The notes beneath the pieces were generated by a model, which saw nothing but the letters and a program-made list of their open reading frames with translations, had not been told where the DNA came from and did not search any database. Positions 38,694 through 50,225 of a stretch of DNA of 64,000 nucleotides are shown here, in pieces (position 1 is the stretch's first letter; every line of letters begins with the position of its first letter). The DNA is taken from NCBI GenBank assembly GCA_024508675.1, contig JANINQ010000003.1, positions 124,001 through 188,000 of the forward strand, written 5' to 3'. The position numbers and the translations under genes were made by a program. Source of the DNA: Afipia sp. GTDB taxonomy: Bacteria; Pseudomonadota; Alphaproteobacteria; Rhizobiales; Xanthobacteraceae.

Positions 38694-38723
38694 AATTCAA
38701 TCTCAGTAAATTCAATCTCAGTA
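38694..38723. repeat. Perfect 15-base tandem duplication over the lexA stop codon
   Basis: AATTCAATCTCAGTA occurs twice in immediate succession (38694-38708 and 38709-38723). The second copy contains the lexA stop (38718-38720) and its last codon, so the duplication reproduces the gene end just downstream. Confidence 0.85.
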
Positions 38724-39425
38724 TTTGCGGACCAGCCCGATCAGCTTGCCCTGAATGCGCACGCGGTTCGGCGGCAGGATGCGGACTTCGTAAGCCGCGT
38801 TGGCCGGTTCAAGCGCGATGGACGCGCCGCGGCGGCGGAAGCGCTTCAGTGTGGCTTCTTCCTCGTCGATCAGCGCGACCACGATGTCGCCGGTATCGGC
38901 AGTTTCGTTGCGCTGGATCAGCACGGTGTCGCCGTCGAGAATGCCGGCTTCCATCATGGAGTCGCCACGCACTTCGAGGGCGTAGTGTTCGCCGGAACCG
39001 AGCATGTCGGGTGGCACGCTGATGGTGTGGCTGCGGGTCTGCAGCGCCTCGATCGGTGTACCTGCCGCGATCCGGCCCATGACCGGCACGGCCACGGGGA
39101 AGCTCGCATCCTCGTCAGGCCCGAGCGACGGTGCGGAACGAACCTTGCCGAGATTGCCTTCGATGACGCTGGGGGTAAAGCCGCGGCGCGAGCCGCCGGG
39201 ATTGGCGCTGGTTTCGGGGAGCTTGATCACCTCGATGGCGCGGGCGCGGTTGGCCAGCCTGCGGATGAAGCCGCGTTCTTCCAGAGCGGTGATCAGTCGG
39301 TGGATGCCCGACTTGGAGCGCAAGTCCAGCGCGTCCTTCATCTCGTCGAAGGAGGGTGGAACACCAGCTTCCTTGAGCCGCTCGTTGATGAAGCGAAGAA
39401 GCTCGTATTGTTTGCGTGTCAGCAT
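38718..39425 (-). CDS. lexA: SOS repressor LexA
   Basis: A 235-residue repressor from ATG 39425 ([20 protein letters not shown]). The frame is open to 39503, but that extension is not LexA-like. The N-terminal winged helix contains [21 protein letters not shown]. The self-cleavage site is Ala121-Gly122 in [13 protein letters not shown]. The catalytic pair is Ser156 ([14 protein letters not shown]) and Lys194 ([10 protein letters not shown]). It represses SOS genes until RecA filaments trigger cleavage. Its own promoter carries the GTTC-N7-GTTC operator, and a matching pair stands at 9676-9708. Confidence 0.96.
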   Translation of the reverse strand: MLTRKQYELLRFINERLKEAGVPPSFDEMKDALDLRSKSGIHRLITALEERGFIRRLANRARAIEVIKLPETSANPGGSRRGFTPSVIEGNLGKVRSAPSLGPDEDASFPVAVPVMGRIAAGTPIEALQTRSHTISVPPDMLGSGEHYALEVRGDSMMEAGILDGDTVLIQRNETADTGDIVVALIDEEEATLKRFRRRGASIALEPANAAYEVRILPPNRVRIQGKLIGLVRKY

Positions 39426-39535
39426 TTGAGTGGTCCCCGATCCCTCGCTTGAGCGCTGCGCCTGACCGGCTCCCGGCCCGGAGAACGAGGGCGGAGGGGA
39501 CATTCAGGAAACGCGAGTCACTCGAAACAAATCAT

Positions 39536-39565
39536 GAACGAACACTATATGTTCCATATGTGTTC
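39536..39565 (-). promoter_or_regulatory. LexA operator in the lexA promoter
   Basis: GTTC-N7-GTTC occupies 39551-39565. A GAAC at 39540-39543 lies exactly 7 bases before the first GTTC, and another GAAC at 39536-39539. So half-sites recur every 11 bases as GAAC-N7-GTTC-N7-GTTC. On the minus strand a TATAGT overlaps them, consistent with autorepression. The lexA start is about 110 bases downstream. Confidence 0.8.
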
Positions 39566-39601
39566 CGCAACCCCTTAATTTCCCGTCAACGCCGGGGGGT
39601 G

Positions 39602-40537
39602 TCAGGCCGCCGCTCGCGCGTAGCGGCTCGGTGGCTGGCCGACATAGCGGCTGAAAGCGGTGCTGAAGGTGCTCGCGGAGCTGTAGCCGACCCGTTCGGC
39701 CACCTCGCCGAGGCCGAGGTCCTGTCGCCGGAGCAGGTCCTTGGCAACGGTCATGCGCCACGCCAGGAGGTATTCCATCGGCGGCAAACCGACCGCGCGC
39801 GTGAAGCGCTCGAAGAAGGCGGAGCGCGACAGGGCCGCCTTCTTCGCAAGCTGCGCCATCGTCCAAGGACGCGCGACATGGCCGTGCATCTGCTGCATCG
39901 CCGGCGCGAGCCGTGCATCGGCCAGACCTCGCAGCAAGCCCGGCGGCGCATCTTGTCCGGATGTCGACCGCAGCGCTTCGATGAGCAGCACCTCTACAAG
40001 CCGCGTCAATACGAGATCGCGTCCGGGCTGTTGTTTGCCGGATTCTTCCGCAACGAGTTGCACCAGTGCCGAGAGCCGCTTGATACCGCGGACGTGGATG
40101 AGCGCCGGCAGCAGCGAAACGAGCAGGGAGGCGTCCGGCGAGTCGAAAACGAAATAGCCGCCGAGCAGGCGAACGTCGGGCCTTCCGCCGCGCGTGCCGT
40201 GGCGAACTTCTCCCGCCGGTGAAAGCATCAGCTTCGGATCGACGCGCGTGGGCCGTACCGGCTCGAAGCCCGACATGGTGAAGCCCGGCGTCGCCGGCAG
40301 CAGCACGAAGTCTCCCGCTTCCACAGTCAGCGCGGACTGCCCCTCAACCGCGAGGCGGCAACTGCCTTCGAGCACGGCGCAGAAACTCGGTTGGCCGAAA
40401 TCCGAATAGCGCACGCCCCAGCGGCCGGCGCCGCTGATGCGCTTGGAAAAGACGGTGCGCGGTTGAAGCAGCGCGATGACTTCGGAGAGGGGATCGGTCA
40501 CAGCCGGACGCTCGCAAATGAAATATGGACTTTGCAT
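39602..40537 (-). CDS. AraC-family transcriptional regulator
   Basis: A 311-residue regulator. The N-terminal half is a cupin-type effector domain (GVRYSDFGQPSFCAVLEGSC ... VEAGDFVLLPATPGFTMSG). The C-terminal ~100 residues hold two helix-turn-helix motifs (WTMAQLAKKAALSRSAFFERF and LGEVAERVGYSSASTFSTAF, ending GQPPSRYARAAA). It is divergent from the short-chain dehydrogenase gene 62 bases away, its most likely target. The ligand is not identifiable. Confidence 0.88.
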   Translation of the reverse strand: MQSPYFICERPAVTDPLSEVIALLQPRTVFSKRISGAGRWGVRYSDFGQPSFCAVLEGSCRLAVEGQSALTVEAGDFVLLPATPGFTMSGFEPVRPTRVDPKLMLSPAGEVRHGTRGGRPDVRLLGGYFVFDSPDASLLVSLLPALIHVRGIKRLSALVQLVAEESGKQQPGRDLVLTRLVEVLLIEALRSTSGQDAPPGLLRGLADARLAPAMQQMHGHVARPWTMAQLAKKAALSRSAFFERFTRAVGLPPMEYLLAWRMTVAKDLLRRQDLGLGEVAERVGYSSASTFSTAFSRYVGQPPSRYARAAA

Positions 40538-40599
40538 GGTAGATCGTCCGGGGCGCGCCTGCCATAGCCTTCCGCATCGAAATCAGCGGAAACACCATC

Positions 40600-41343
40600 A
40601 TGAAAACAGTTCTTATCACCGGTTGCTCGTCAGGCTACGGCCTCGAAACCGCCCGGCACTTCCATGCGCAGGGCTGGACCGTTATCGCCACCATGCGGAA
40701 CCCGCGCGAGGACGTGCTGCCGCGTTCGGATCGGCTGCGCGTGCTGCCGCTCGACGTCACGAAGCCCGAGAGCATTGCGGCCGTGCTTGCCGCAGGCGGG
40801 CCCATCGACGTGCTGGTCAACAATGCAGGCATCGGCCTGTTTGGCGCGTTCGAAGCGACGCCCATGGCGACCGTGCGCGAGATATTCGAGACCAACACAT
40901 TCGGCACGATGGCGATGACGCAGGCGGTACTGCCGCAGTTTCGCGCGCAAAGGTCGGGCGTGGTGGTGAACGTCACATCAAGCGCGGTGCTGACGCCGAT
41001 GCCTCTGGTTGCCGCGTATACCGCAAGCAAGACGGCTATCGAGGGTTTCACCGGATCGCTGGCGCACGAACTCGCGGCATTTGGCGTGAGCGTGAAACTG
41101 GTCGAGCCGGGCTATGGGCCGACCACACGCTTCACCAGCAATTCAGGCAACCGCATGGAAGGGCTTATCCCTGAAGCCTACGCGCCCTTTGCGCAGCAGG
41201 TGTTTGCCGCGTTCGTTCAGCCAACGGCCGTGACAACGGAAGCCGATGTGGCAGAGGGCGTGTGGCGCGCGGCGAATGACACGACCGGGCAACTCCGCTT
41301 TCCGGCCGGTGCGGATGCCGTGACGCTGGCACAGGCGAAATAG
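40600..41343 (+). CDS. Short-chain dehydrogenase/reductase
   Basis: A 247-residue classical SDR. The cofactor motif is TGCSSGYG near residue 7, NNAGIG lies near residue 75, and the catalytic Ser and Tyr-x-x-x-Lys are in VNVTSSA and YTASK. The substrate is unknown. It is probably controlled by the divergent AraC regulator. Its stop lies 2 bases from the converging moeA stop. Confidence 0.88.
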   Translation: MKTVLITGCSSGYGLETARHFHAQGWTVIATMRNPREDVLPRSDRLRVLPLDVTKPESIAAVLAAGGPIDVLVNNAGIGLFGAFEATPMATVREIFETNTFGTMAMTQAVLPQFRAQRSGVVVNVTSSAVLTPMPLVAAYTASKTAIEGFTGSLAHELAAFGVSVKLVEPGYGPTTRFTSNSGNRMEGLIPEAYAPFAQQVFAAFVQPTAVTTEADVAEGVWRAANDTTGQLRFPAGADAVTLAQAK

Positions 41344-41345
41344 TC

Positions 41346-42554
41346 TCAGTTCGGCAGGCGCAGGATGGTGCAGGGCGAGCCCGCAGGCGCAGCCGGAGCG
41401 AACGGCGGGCGGACGATCAGAGCGTTGGCGGCCGCGAGATTGGCCACCAGCGAACTGTCCTGCGGACCCACCGTGGTCGCGACCGGAATGCTGCTTTCGC
41501 CGTTCTCAAGCCGCGCACGCAGATAATCCTGGCGCTGGTCGTTTGCAGGCATGTCGCGCCCGAGCACCGCCTGCTCCAGCACATGATCCACCACGTTCCG
41601 TCCGGAGAGCGCGCGGATCAATGGCACCAGAAACAGGAAGGCGCAGACGTAGGATGACACCGGATTTCCCGGCAGGCCAAGCACGCGCATCGATCCGAGT
41701 CGTCCGTGCATCATCGGCTTGCCGGGACGCAGCGCGATTTTCCAGAAGGCCATGTCGACGCCTTCGGCCTTGAGCGCGGTCTGGACGAGGTCATGGTCGC
41801 CGACCGATGCGCCGCCGGTGGTGACCAGCACGTCAGCGCCGCTCTCGCGGGCGCGGCGGATTCCATCGGTGGTGGATTCGAGCGTGTCGCGCGCGACGCC
41901 GAGATCGATGACCTCGGCGCTTTCGCTTCGCACCAGTGCGCCGAGCGAGAAGATGTTGCTGTAGACGATCTGGCCGGGAGCAGGGGCCACGCCCGGCGCG
42001 ACCAGTTCGTCCCCGGTAGCGAGGATCGCGATGCCCGGACGGCGGTGCACCGGCAATTGCGGATGGTTCATGCCCGCAGCCAGAGCAAGCGCGCGATCGT
42101 TCAGCCGTGTGCCGCGCGGCAGCAGCACATCGCCCTCGTTGAAGTCGATGCCCGCGTTGCGGATGTTCTTTCCTTCCGCGATGGCCTCATTGACGATCAC
42201 CGTGTCGCCGTCGCGCGTTGTGTCTTCCTGAATGACGATGGTGTCCGCGCCGTCAGGCACGACGCCGCCGGTGAAGATGCGCGCCGCCTGTCCCGTGCCG
42301 ACGGTCTGATGGAACGGCCGGCCCGCGGCGACTTCACCGATGATTTTCAGCCGCGCTCCGACTGTCGCGTCAGCCGCACGGACCGCATAGCCGTCCATCG
42401 CCGACATGGCGGCGGGGGGCTGGGTGCGAAGAGCAGCGATGTCGCGCGCGAGCGTGCGGTGGTGCGCGTCGGTGAGGGCAACGGTTTCCTCTGGCAGCGC
42501 AGCCGCCCCCTTGAGGACCGCGGCGTAGGCTTCTGCAACCGGCATCAGCGCCAT
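41346..42554 (-). CDS. moeA: Molybdopterin molybdotransferase MoeA
   Basis: A 402-residue enzyme inserting molybdate into molybdopterin. ATG 42554 (MALMPVAEAYAAVLKGAAAL) has GAGGAG upstream. The frame is open to 42614, but that part overlaps moaC. Visible motifs are MSAMDGYAVRA, RIFTGGVVPDGADTIV, ATGDELV, TTGGASVGDHDLV, RPGKPMMHGRLG and LGLPGNPVSSYVCAFLFL. It starts 10 bases after the moaC stop, forming a moaC-moeA unit for molybdenum cofactor synthesis. Confidence 0.95.
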   Translation of the reverse strand: MALMPVAEAYAAVLKGAAALPEETVALTDAHHRTLARDIAALRTQPPAAMSAMDGYAVRAADATVGARLKIIGEVAAGRPFHQTVGTGQAARIFTGGVVPDGADTIVIQEDTTRDGDTVIVNEAIAEGKNIRNAGIDFNEGDVLLPRGTRLNDRALALAAGMNHPQLPVHRRPGIAILATGDELVAPGVAPAPGQIVYSNIFSLGALVRSESAEVIDLGVARDTLESTTDGIRRARESGADVLVTTGGASVGDHDLVQTALKAEGVDMAFWKIALRPGKPMMHGRLGSMRVLGLPGNPVSSYVCAFLFLVPLIRALSGRNVVDHVLEQAVLGRDMPANDQRQDYLRARLENGESSIPVATTVGPQDSSLVANLAAANALIVRPPFAPAAPAGSPCTILRLPN

Positions 42555-42564
42555 CGTGCGCTCC

Positions 42565-43083
42565 TCAATATTCGGCCAGATAATGGCCGGACTTTCCGCC
42601 TTTTTTCTCGACAAGGCGGATGCCTTCGATCTGGATGCCGCGCTCCACGGCCTTCACCATGTCATAGATGGTGAGGCACGCGACCGATACGGCGGTCAGG
42701 GCTTCCATCTCGACGCCGGTGGGGCCTTTGACCTTTACCGTCGCGCGGACGTGGCAGCCCGGCAGCTTCCTGTCGGGTGTGATGTCGACGGTGACCTTCG
42801 ACAGCGCCAGCGGGTGGCAGAGCGGGATCAGGTCGGATGTGCGTTTCGCTGCCATGATGCCCGCGACACGGGCGGTGCCGAGTACGTCGCCTTTGGTGGC
42901 GTTACCCTTCACGATGAGATCGAGCGTCTTGCCCGTCATCACCACATGGCCCTCGGCCACTGCGACACGCTCGGTGTCCGGCTTGGCGGAAACGTCGACC
43001 ATCCGCGCCTCGCCCCTGGCGTCGATATGAGTGAGGGCGGAGCCTGCCTTTGTCTTCGATCCTGTTTTGGATTTCTTGGCCAC
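42565..43083 (-). CDS. moaC: Cyclic pyranopterin monophosphate synthase MoaC
   Basis: A 172-residue enzyme of the first stage of molybdenum cofactor synthesis, acting with MoaA. It shows [60 protein letters not shown] and the C-terminal Lys-rich GGKSGHY. A basic N-terminal extension ([14 protein letters not shown]) precedes the core. It lies 3 bases after the trpC stop and is probably translated from the same mRNA. Confidence 0.95.
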   Translation of the reverse strand: MAKKSKTGSKTKAGSALTHIDARGEARMVDVSAKPDTERVAVAEGHVVMTGKTLDLIVKGNATKGDVLGTARVAGIMAAKRTSDLIPLCHPLALSKVTVDITPDRKLPGCHVRATVKVKGPTGVEMEALTAVSVACLTIYDMVKAVERGIQIEGIRLVEKKGGKSGHYLAEY

Positions 43084-43086
43084 AGC

Positions 43087-43911
43087 TCAGCGTGTCCCGG
43101 TGGCGCGCTGGGGGTCGCGCGCAAGCAGCGTGCGCGTTGCGGCGGTGACGTCGGCCTGCCGCATCAGGCTTTCGCCGACAAGGAATGTGTTCATGCCGAC
43201 GCGTGCAAGACGGGACAGGTCCTCAGGCGCGAAGATGCCGCTCTCACCGACGCTGATGCGATCCTTCGGGATCAGCGGCGCGAGTTCTTCGCTGGTCCTG
43301 AGCGTGACCTCGAAGGTGCGCAGGTTGCGGTTGTTGACGCCGAGCAGGGGCGATTTCAGTCTCAACGCGCGGTCGAGTTCCTCGCGGTTATGGACTTCGA
43401 GCAGCACGTCCATGCCGTGGGCGAAGGCGGCATCCTCGATGTCCTTCGCTGCCGCGTCATCGAGCGCGGCCATGATGATCAGGATGCAGTCCGCGCCATG
43501 GGCGCGTGCTTCCGCCACCTGATAGGTGTCGTACATGAAATCCTTGCGCAGCACCGGCAGCGACACCGCAGCGCGCGCAGCGACCATGAAGGCCAGCGAG
43601 CCCTGGAACGAGGGCGTGTCGGTCAGCACCGAGAGGCACGCCGCGCCGCCAGCCTCGTAAGCCTTCGCCAGTACCGGCGGATCGAAATCGGCGCGGATCA
43701 ATCCCTTGGAGGGAGACGCCTTCTTGATTTCCGCGATCAGCGCGTAATCGCCATTGGCGTGTTTTGCGCGAATGGCCTTGGCGAAGCCGCGCGGGGCCGG
43801 AGCGGCCTTGGCGCGCGCTTCGATCTCGCTCAGGGAAACTGCACGCTTGGCGGCAGCGATTTCCTCGCGCTTGTAGGTTTCGATTTTATCGAGGATGTCC
43901 GACAAGGGCAT
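43087..43911 (-). CDS. trpC: Indole-3-glycerol phosphate synthase
   Basis: A 274-residue TIM-barrel enzyme of tryptophan synthesis from ATG 43911 ([20 protein letters not shown]), preceded by AAGAGGAG. An ATG five codons upstream (43926), overlapping trpD, lacks a site and is less likely. Conserved segments are [60 protein letters not shown] and GESGIF. Substrate-binding and catalytic Lys and Glu residues are present. Confidence 0.95.
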   Translation of the reverse strand: MPLSDILDKIETYKREEIAAAKRAVSLSEIEARAKAAPAPRGFAKAIRAKHANGDYALIAEIKKASPSKGLIRADFDPPVLAKAYEAGGAACLSVLTDTPSFQGSLAFMVAARAAVSLPVLRKDFMYDTYQVAEARAHGADCILIIMAALDDAAAKDIEDAAFAHGMDVLLEVHNREELDRALRLKSPLLGVNNRNLRTFEVTLRTSEELAPLIPKDRISVGESGIFAPEDLSRLARVGMNTFLVGESLMRQADVTAATRTLLARDPQRATGTR

Positions 43912-43918
43912 CTCCTCT

Positions 43919-44932
43919 TCAAGCATTTGAAACGGCGACGAGGCGCGTCAGCCGGTCTGTTGCGGCGCCAGTGTCCAGCGCCTTGGTTCCGAGCGCAACG
44001 CCTTCCTTCAGATCCTTCGCCTTGCCCGCGACCACGAGGGCCGCGGCAGCGTTGATCAGCGCGACGTTGCGGTAGGCGTTCTGCTTGCCGTCGAGCACAT
44101 CGCGCAGCGCGTTCGCGTTGGCCTGTGCATCGCCGCCCTTGAGTTCAGCGGCGGTCGCGCGCGGCAATCCGGCGTCCTCCGGCGTAACGTCGAAGGTCCG
44201 GATGGTGCCGTTCTCAAGCGCAGCAACGTGGGTCGGGCCGGTGAGGGTGATTTCGTCGAGGCCGTCGGAGCCATGCACGACCCAGACCGATTCCGCGCCG
44301 AGATTCTTCAGCACCTGCGCCAGCGGCTGCACCCAATGCTTCGAGAACACGCCGACCATCTGCCGCTTCACGCCAGCAGGATTGGACAGCGGCCCGAGCA
44401 GATTGAAGATGGTGCGGGTCGCGAGTTCGACGCGGGTTGGGCCGACATTCTTCATCGCCGGATGATGCGTCGGTGCGAACATGAAGCCGATGCCCGCCTC
44501 GGCGATGCAGCGGCCCACGCCTTCCGGCGTGATGTTGATGTTGACGCCGAGCGCGGCGAGGGCATCGGCGGCGCCGGACTTCGACGACAGCGCGCGGTTG
44601 CCGTGCTTGGCGACCGGAACGCCGGTGCCGGCGAGAATGAACGAGGCGCAGGTCGAGACATTGACCGAGCCCGAGCCGTCGCCGCCGGTGCCGACAATAT
44701 CGACGGCGTCGTCAGGGGCCTTCACCGTCAGCATCTTGGAGCGCATGGCGGAGACCGCGCCGGTGATCTCATCCACGGTTTCGCCGCGCACGCGCAGGCC
44801 CATCAGCAGCGCGCCCATCTGCGAGGGCGTCGCTTCGCCGGACATCATGCGGTCGAACGCCGATGCGGCTTCGTCACGCGACAGGGCAGCGCCGGTGGCG
44901 ATCTTTCCGATAATGGCTTTCAGGTCGTCCAT
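43919..44932 (-). CDS. trpD: Anthranilate phosphoribosyltransferase
   Basis: A 337-residue enzyme transferring phosphoribosyl to anthranilate. Signatures are [63 protein letters not shown] and [16 protein letters not shown]. It lies 7 bases before trpC. No trpG gene adjoins it; in related rhizobia the amidotransferase is fused to TrpE elsewhere. The preceding ppiD stop is 1 base from its start codon. Confidence 0.95.
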   Translation of the reverse strand: MDDLKAIIGKIATGAALSRDEAASAFDRMMSGEATPSQMGALLMGLRVRGETVDEITGAVSAMRSKMLTVKAPDDAVDIVGTGGDGSGSVNVSTCASFILAGTGVPVAKHGNRALSSKSGAADALAALGVNINITPEGVGRCIAEAGIGFMFAPTHHPAMKNVGPTRVELATRTIFNLLGPLSNPAGVKRQMVGVFSKHWVQPLAQVLKNLGAESVWVVHGSDGLDEITLTGPTHVAALENGTIRTFDVTPEDAGLPRATAAELKGGDAQANANALRDVLDGKQNAYRNVALINAAAALVVAGKAKDLKEGVALGTKALDTGAATDRLTRLVAVSNA

Positions 44933-44933
44933 G

Positions 44934-46841
44934 TTACTGAGCCGAGGCAGCGCCGGTCGCCACGGCGAACGCGTTCTGGTTGATGGTTACGCCGATGTCG
45001 GTTTCGATCTTGGCGATGTAGGCGCCGAGTTGCTCCTCCATCTCCGCGCGGCGCAGGTTTTCAGTCAGCTTCTTCACATCCTCGGACGCGAGATCGACAG
45101 GCGGCACGACGATGTCGGTGACCTTGAACACGACCCACTCGCTGGCGCCGTTGCCCTCGGTCTGACCGACGCCATCCTTCGGCGTGCGGAAGGCAGCAGC
45201 CACCAGCCGTTCCGGCACGTCCTTGGCTTCGCCGTCGCGCTTGAACAGCTTGGCGGTTTCGACCTTGACGCCCGCCGCTACGGCTTCAGTCTCGAGGGTC
45301 GCGCCCTTTTCGATCTTGCCGACCATCTCGGCAGCCTTAGCGCGCAGGCGCGTCGAGATCTGCTCATCCTTCCAGCGGGTCTCAACCTGATCCTTCACTT
45401 CATCGAGCGCGCGGTCGCGCGATGGCGTCACGCCCAGAACGTCGAACCACAGTTCGCCGCCGTTATACTGGATAGGCTCGTTTTCGACGCCGATGTTGCT
45501 GGCGAAGGCAGGGGAGACAACGTCGATGCCCTGCGGCAGGCCGGTGACCGGCTTGCCGTCCAACCCGCGGCCGGAACGATCGACGGCTTCGATCGCGGTT
45601 GCGTTGAGGCCGAGCTTCTGTGCGGCTTCGGCGATGTTCGCGCCGCCGCCGCGCTCGTCCTCGATCTTGTTGTGTAGGTCCTGCATCTGCGTGCGCGCGC
45701 GTTCCAGCGCGATCTCGCGCTTGATGGTCGGCGCGACGCTCTCAAACGTCGGATTGGTGCCGGGCTCGACCTTCGTGACCTTCAGGAGAGCCGTAATCAG
45801 CGTTCCCTTGACCGGCTCGCTCACGGCGTTGGGCGCCAGGGCAAACGCTGCGTTGGCCAGGGCGGAATCGCCGATGGACGATTTCGCGACGGTGCCGAGA
45901 TCGATGTCCGCCGTGGTGAGGTTACGCTCCTTGGCGATGTCCTCGAACGAGGTTCCGGCCTTGATGCGGTCGCTCGCGGCTTTCGCCTCATCGGCATTCG
46001 GGAACGGGATCTGCAGCACCTGACGTTTCTCAGGTGTCGCGTAGCGCTCGCGGCGCTGCTCGAAAATCTTCTTCGCATCCTCGTCGGACACGGTGATCCA
46101 CTTGGCGATGTCATCCGGCGTCAGGGCGAGCATCGCGATCTTGCGATATTCCGGCGCGCGGAACAGTTGCTTGCGGTCCTCGAAATAGGTCGCGAGCGCT
46201 TCAGGCGATGGTGCGTCGATGGTCCCGGCCTGCGCGGCGGTCAGCCGCACATAGTTGGCCGAGCGCTGTTCGTTCTGGAAACGGACCAGCGCTTCGACCT
46301 GGGTTTTCGGCGGCTCGACTCCGGCGACAATCGTGCCGGTGAGCTGACGGCGCAGCGCGGTCTTGCGCTGTTCGGCGATGTAACGCTGCTCGGTATAGCC
46401 GGCCTGACGAATGATCTGAACGAAACGCTCATGCTCGAACTTGCCGTCGAGGCCCTTGAAGTTCGGGTCGTTCTGAATGGCGCGCACGATGTCGGCGTCG
46501 GACTGGCCAAGGCCCATGCGGCGCGTGGTCTCGTCGATGGCGGCGTCGGCGATGACGTCCTGCAGCACCTGACGGTCGAGGCCGAACTGGCGCGCCTGCT
46601 CCGTGGTCAGCGGACGGCCGAAACGGCGGCCGATCTGCTGCAGCCGATCGGTGAACAGGTTGCGGAATTGCTCGGTGGTGATCTCGGTGCTGCCGATCTT
46701 GGCGAGCGAGGACTGCCCGAACCCCTTGAAAATGTCAGCGATGCCCCAGACACCGAAACTGATAATCAGGATGCCAAACATGACGGACATGACCGTCTTG
46801 CCGAGCCAATTCGATGAGGCTTTGCGCATTCCTCGGAGCAT
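44934..46841 (-). CDS. ppiD: Membrane-anchored periplasmic folding factor PpiD (SurA/PPIase-like)
   Basis: A 635-residue protein from ATG 46841 ([20 protein letters not shown]), with an N-terminal membrane anchor ([21 protein letters not shown]), SurA-N-like helical chaperone domains and a central parvulin domain ([20 protein letters not shown] ... [21 protein letters not shown]). PpiD sits near the SecYEG exit and helps exported proteins fold. An alternative start at 46829 is also plausible. The frame is open to 46937 without support. Confidence 0.9.
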   Translation of the reverse strand: MLRGMRKASSNWLGKTVMSVMFGILIISFGVWGIADIFKGFGQSSLAKIGSTEITTEQFRNLFTDRLQQIGRRFGRPLTTEQARQFGLDRQVLQDVIADAAIDETTRRMGLGQSDADIVRAIQNDPNFKGLDGKFEHERFVQIIRQAGYTEQRYIAEQRKTALRRQLTGTIVAGVEPPKTQVEALVRFQNEQRSANYVRLTAAQAGTIDAPSPEALATYFEDRKQLFRAPEYRKIAMLALTPDDIAKWITVSDEDAKKIFEQRRERYATPEKRQVLQIPFPNADEAKAASDRIKAGTSFEDIAKERNLTTADIDLGTVAKSSIGDSALANAAFALAPNAVSEPVKGTLITALLKVTKVEPGTNPTFESVAPTIKREIALERARTQMQDLHNKIEDERGGGANIAEAAQKLGLNATAIEAVDRSGRGLDGKPVTGLPQGIDVVSPAFASNIGVENEPIQYNGGELWFDVLGVTPSRDRALDEVKDQVETRWKDEQISTRLRAKAAEMVGKIEKGATLETEAVAAGVKVETAKLFKRDGEAKDVPERLVAAAFRTPKDGVGQTEGNGASEWVVFKVTDIVVPPVDLASEDVKKLTENLRRAEMEEQLGAYIAKIETDIGVTINQNAFAVATGAASAQ

Positions 46842-47079
46842 GGGTCCAACTTGATGTTCGGGGAGTGGGGCAGCTCGCCACGGAGGCGTTACCGCGTTGT
46901 TTCGGCAACATATAAAGGGGTGCCGGTTCCCTAGCAACCATGCAGACGGCGGCGCTTCAGCGCGGTTAACGGCGTGATATGGAAAAACCGGAACCGCTGT
47001 GTGAAAAGGTCGCCCGGAACTGGCTTCTCCGGGGCGCCTCTGCTAGCGCAAATCAACCCATTCAGACGTGAGATGAAGA

Positions 47080-47835
47080 ATGACCGAGACGCGCCGTCCG
47101 CTGATCGCGGGGAACTGGAAGATGAACGGCCTCAAGGCCTCGGCGAACGAACTGGCCGCCATCGGGCAGGGTGCTGACAAGGTCTGGCGCAAGGCCGACC
47201 TTCTGATCTGTCCGCCGGCGACGCTGCTGTTCACCTCCGCCGCCATCGTGATCGGATCGAAGGTCGCCATCGGCGCGCAGGACTGTCATCCGGCGGCCTC
47301 CGGCGCACATACTGGCGATCTTTCGGCGGAAATGCTGGCGGACGCAGGCGCGACCGCGATCATTGTGGGCCATTCCGAACGGCGCACCGATCATCACGAA
47401 ACCGACGCGCTGGTCCGCGCCAAGGCCGAGGCTGCATGGCGCGCCGGGCTTGTCGCCATCGTCTGTGTGGGCGAGACGCAGGCCGAGCGCGACGCCGGGA
47501 AAACCCTCGATGTGGTCGGCCAGCAGCTTACCGGGTCGGTGCCTGACGGCGCGACGGCGGTCAATCTGGTCGTGGCTTATGAGCCGGTCTGGGCGATTGG
47601 AACCGGACGGACCCCGACCACCAGGGATGTCGAGGAAGTCCATAAGCTTATCCGGGATCGGCTCAAGGATCGGTTCAGCGGCGAGGGCGCATCCGTCCGG
47701 ATTCTCTATGGCGGCTCGGTCAAGCCCTCGAATGCGGCAGAGCTCATGGCGGTGGCCAATGTCGATGGTGCCCTGGTGGGGGGCGCCAGCCTCAAAGCGG
47801 TTGATTTCCTTGCGATTGCGGCGGCCTGTCCCTAA
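47080..47835 (+). CDS. tpiA: Triosephosphate isomerase
   Basis: A 251-residue TIM-barrel glycolytic enzyme. GNWKMNGL carries the active-site Lys, [13 protein letters not shown] the catalytic His, [16 protein letters not shown] the catalytic Glu with loop 6, and [15 protein letters not shown] the phosphate site. It is divergent from ppiD, and the 238-base gap holds both promoters and no other gene I can see. Confidence 0.96.
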   Translation: MTETRRPLIAGNWKMNGLKASANELAAIGQGADKVWRKADLLICPPATLLFTSAAIVIGSKVAIGAQDCHPAASGAHTGDLSAEMLADAGATAIIVGHSERRTDHHETDALVRAKAEAAWRAGLVAIVCVGETQAERDAGKTLDVVGQQLTGSVPDGATAVNLVVAYEPVWAIGTGRTPTTRDVEEVHKLIRDRLKDRFSGEGASVRILYGGSVKPSNAAELMAVANVDGALVGGASLKAVDFLAIAAACP

Positions 47836-47972
47836 ATCCCGGGTGACTGAGAACAGCCCGTGCAGGGGTGGCAATCACCCCCGCAATCGTGTACAGACCG
47901 CGCAACTTCAACCCCCGCAAGCCGAACGTGCGGCCGGTCTCCGGCGCTAACGGCTTGTGACGGAAGGTAACG

Positions 47973-48362
47973 ATGCAAACCGTCATTATCGTCATTCATC
48001 TCATGCTCGTGCTCGGCCTGATCGGCGTCGTGCTGCTGCAGCGTTCCGAAGGCGGTGGCCTCGGGATCGGCGGCGGCGGTGGCGGCGGTTTCATGTCCAG
48101 CCGCGGCACGACCAACCTGCTGACCCGCACCACCGCGATCCTTGCAACAGGCTTTTTCATCACCAGCCTGTTCCTGTCGTGGCTGGCGAACTATGAGCGC
48201 AAGCCGTCGTCGATCATCAATTCGACGAGCCCGGCGCCGATCTCGCAACCGGGCAGCGCACCGCAGGCGCCGGTCGGCGGTCTGCTCGACTCGCTCAAGA
48301 AGCCGGATGCACCGGCCGCACCTTCGGCCCCCGCCGCACCACAGGCGCCGCAGTCGAAGTAA
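47973..48362 (+). CDS. secG: Preprotein translocase subunit SecG
   Basis: A 129-residue inner-membrane protein with two spans (QTVIIVIHLMLVLGLIGVVL and TTAILATGFFITSLFLSWL) joined by a Gly-rich loop (RSEGGGLGIGGGGGGGFMSS), as in SecG. The C-terminal ~50 residues are Ala/Pro-rich and low complexity, a common alphaproteobacterial addition. It is part of the SecYEG export channel. Confidence 0.92.
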   Translation: MQTVIIVIHLMLVLGLIGVVLLQRSEGGGLGIGGGGGGGFMSSRGTTNLLTRTTAILATGFFITSLFLSWLANYERKPSSIINSTSPAPISQPGSAPQAPVGGLLDSLKKPDAPAAPSAPAAPQAPQSK

Positions 48363-48530
48363 TCCAGACAAATGCTGTGCAGTCATGCGTGAACCGCCTG
48401 CCTGCACATCTGAGAATTGCCTTCCAAGTCACTGACTGAACTTCCATATCAGGACTACCCACAGTGCAGCGGATTTCCACTGCGCGCGTGGGTTTCGTTT
48501 TGCGAATCACACCGGCGGAGCTAAAGGTAG

Positions 48531-50168
<1,638 letters not shown>

Positions 50169-50225
50169 TCCGGATGTTGCCGGCCGCGCTGGCGTAGAGC
50201 GGGCCAGTGTCGCTCAGGATAGGCA

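Noticed and set aside
42556-44055. 499-codon plus-strand open frame over moaC, trpC and trpD
   Set aside because: It is a shadow of three conserved minus-strand genes.
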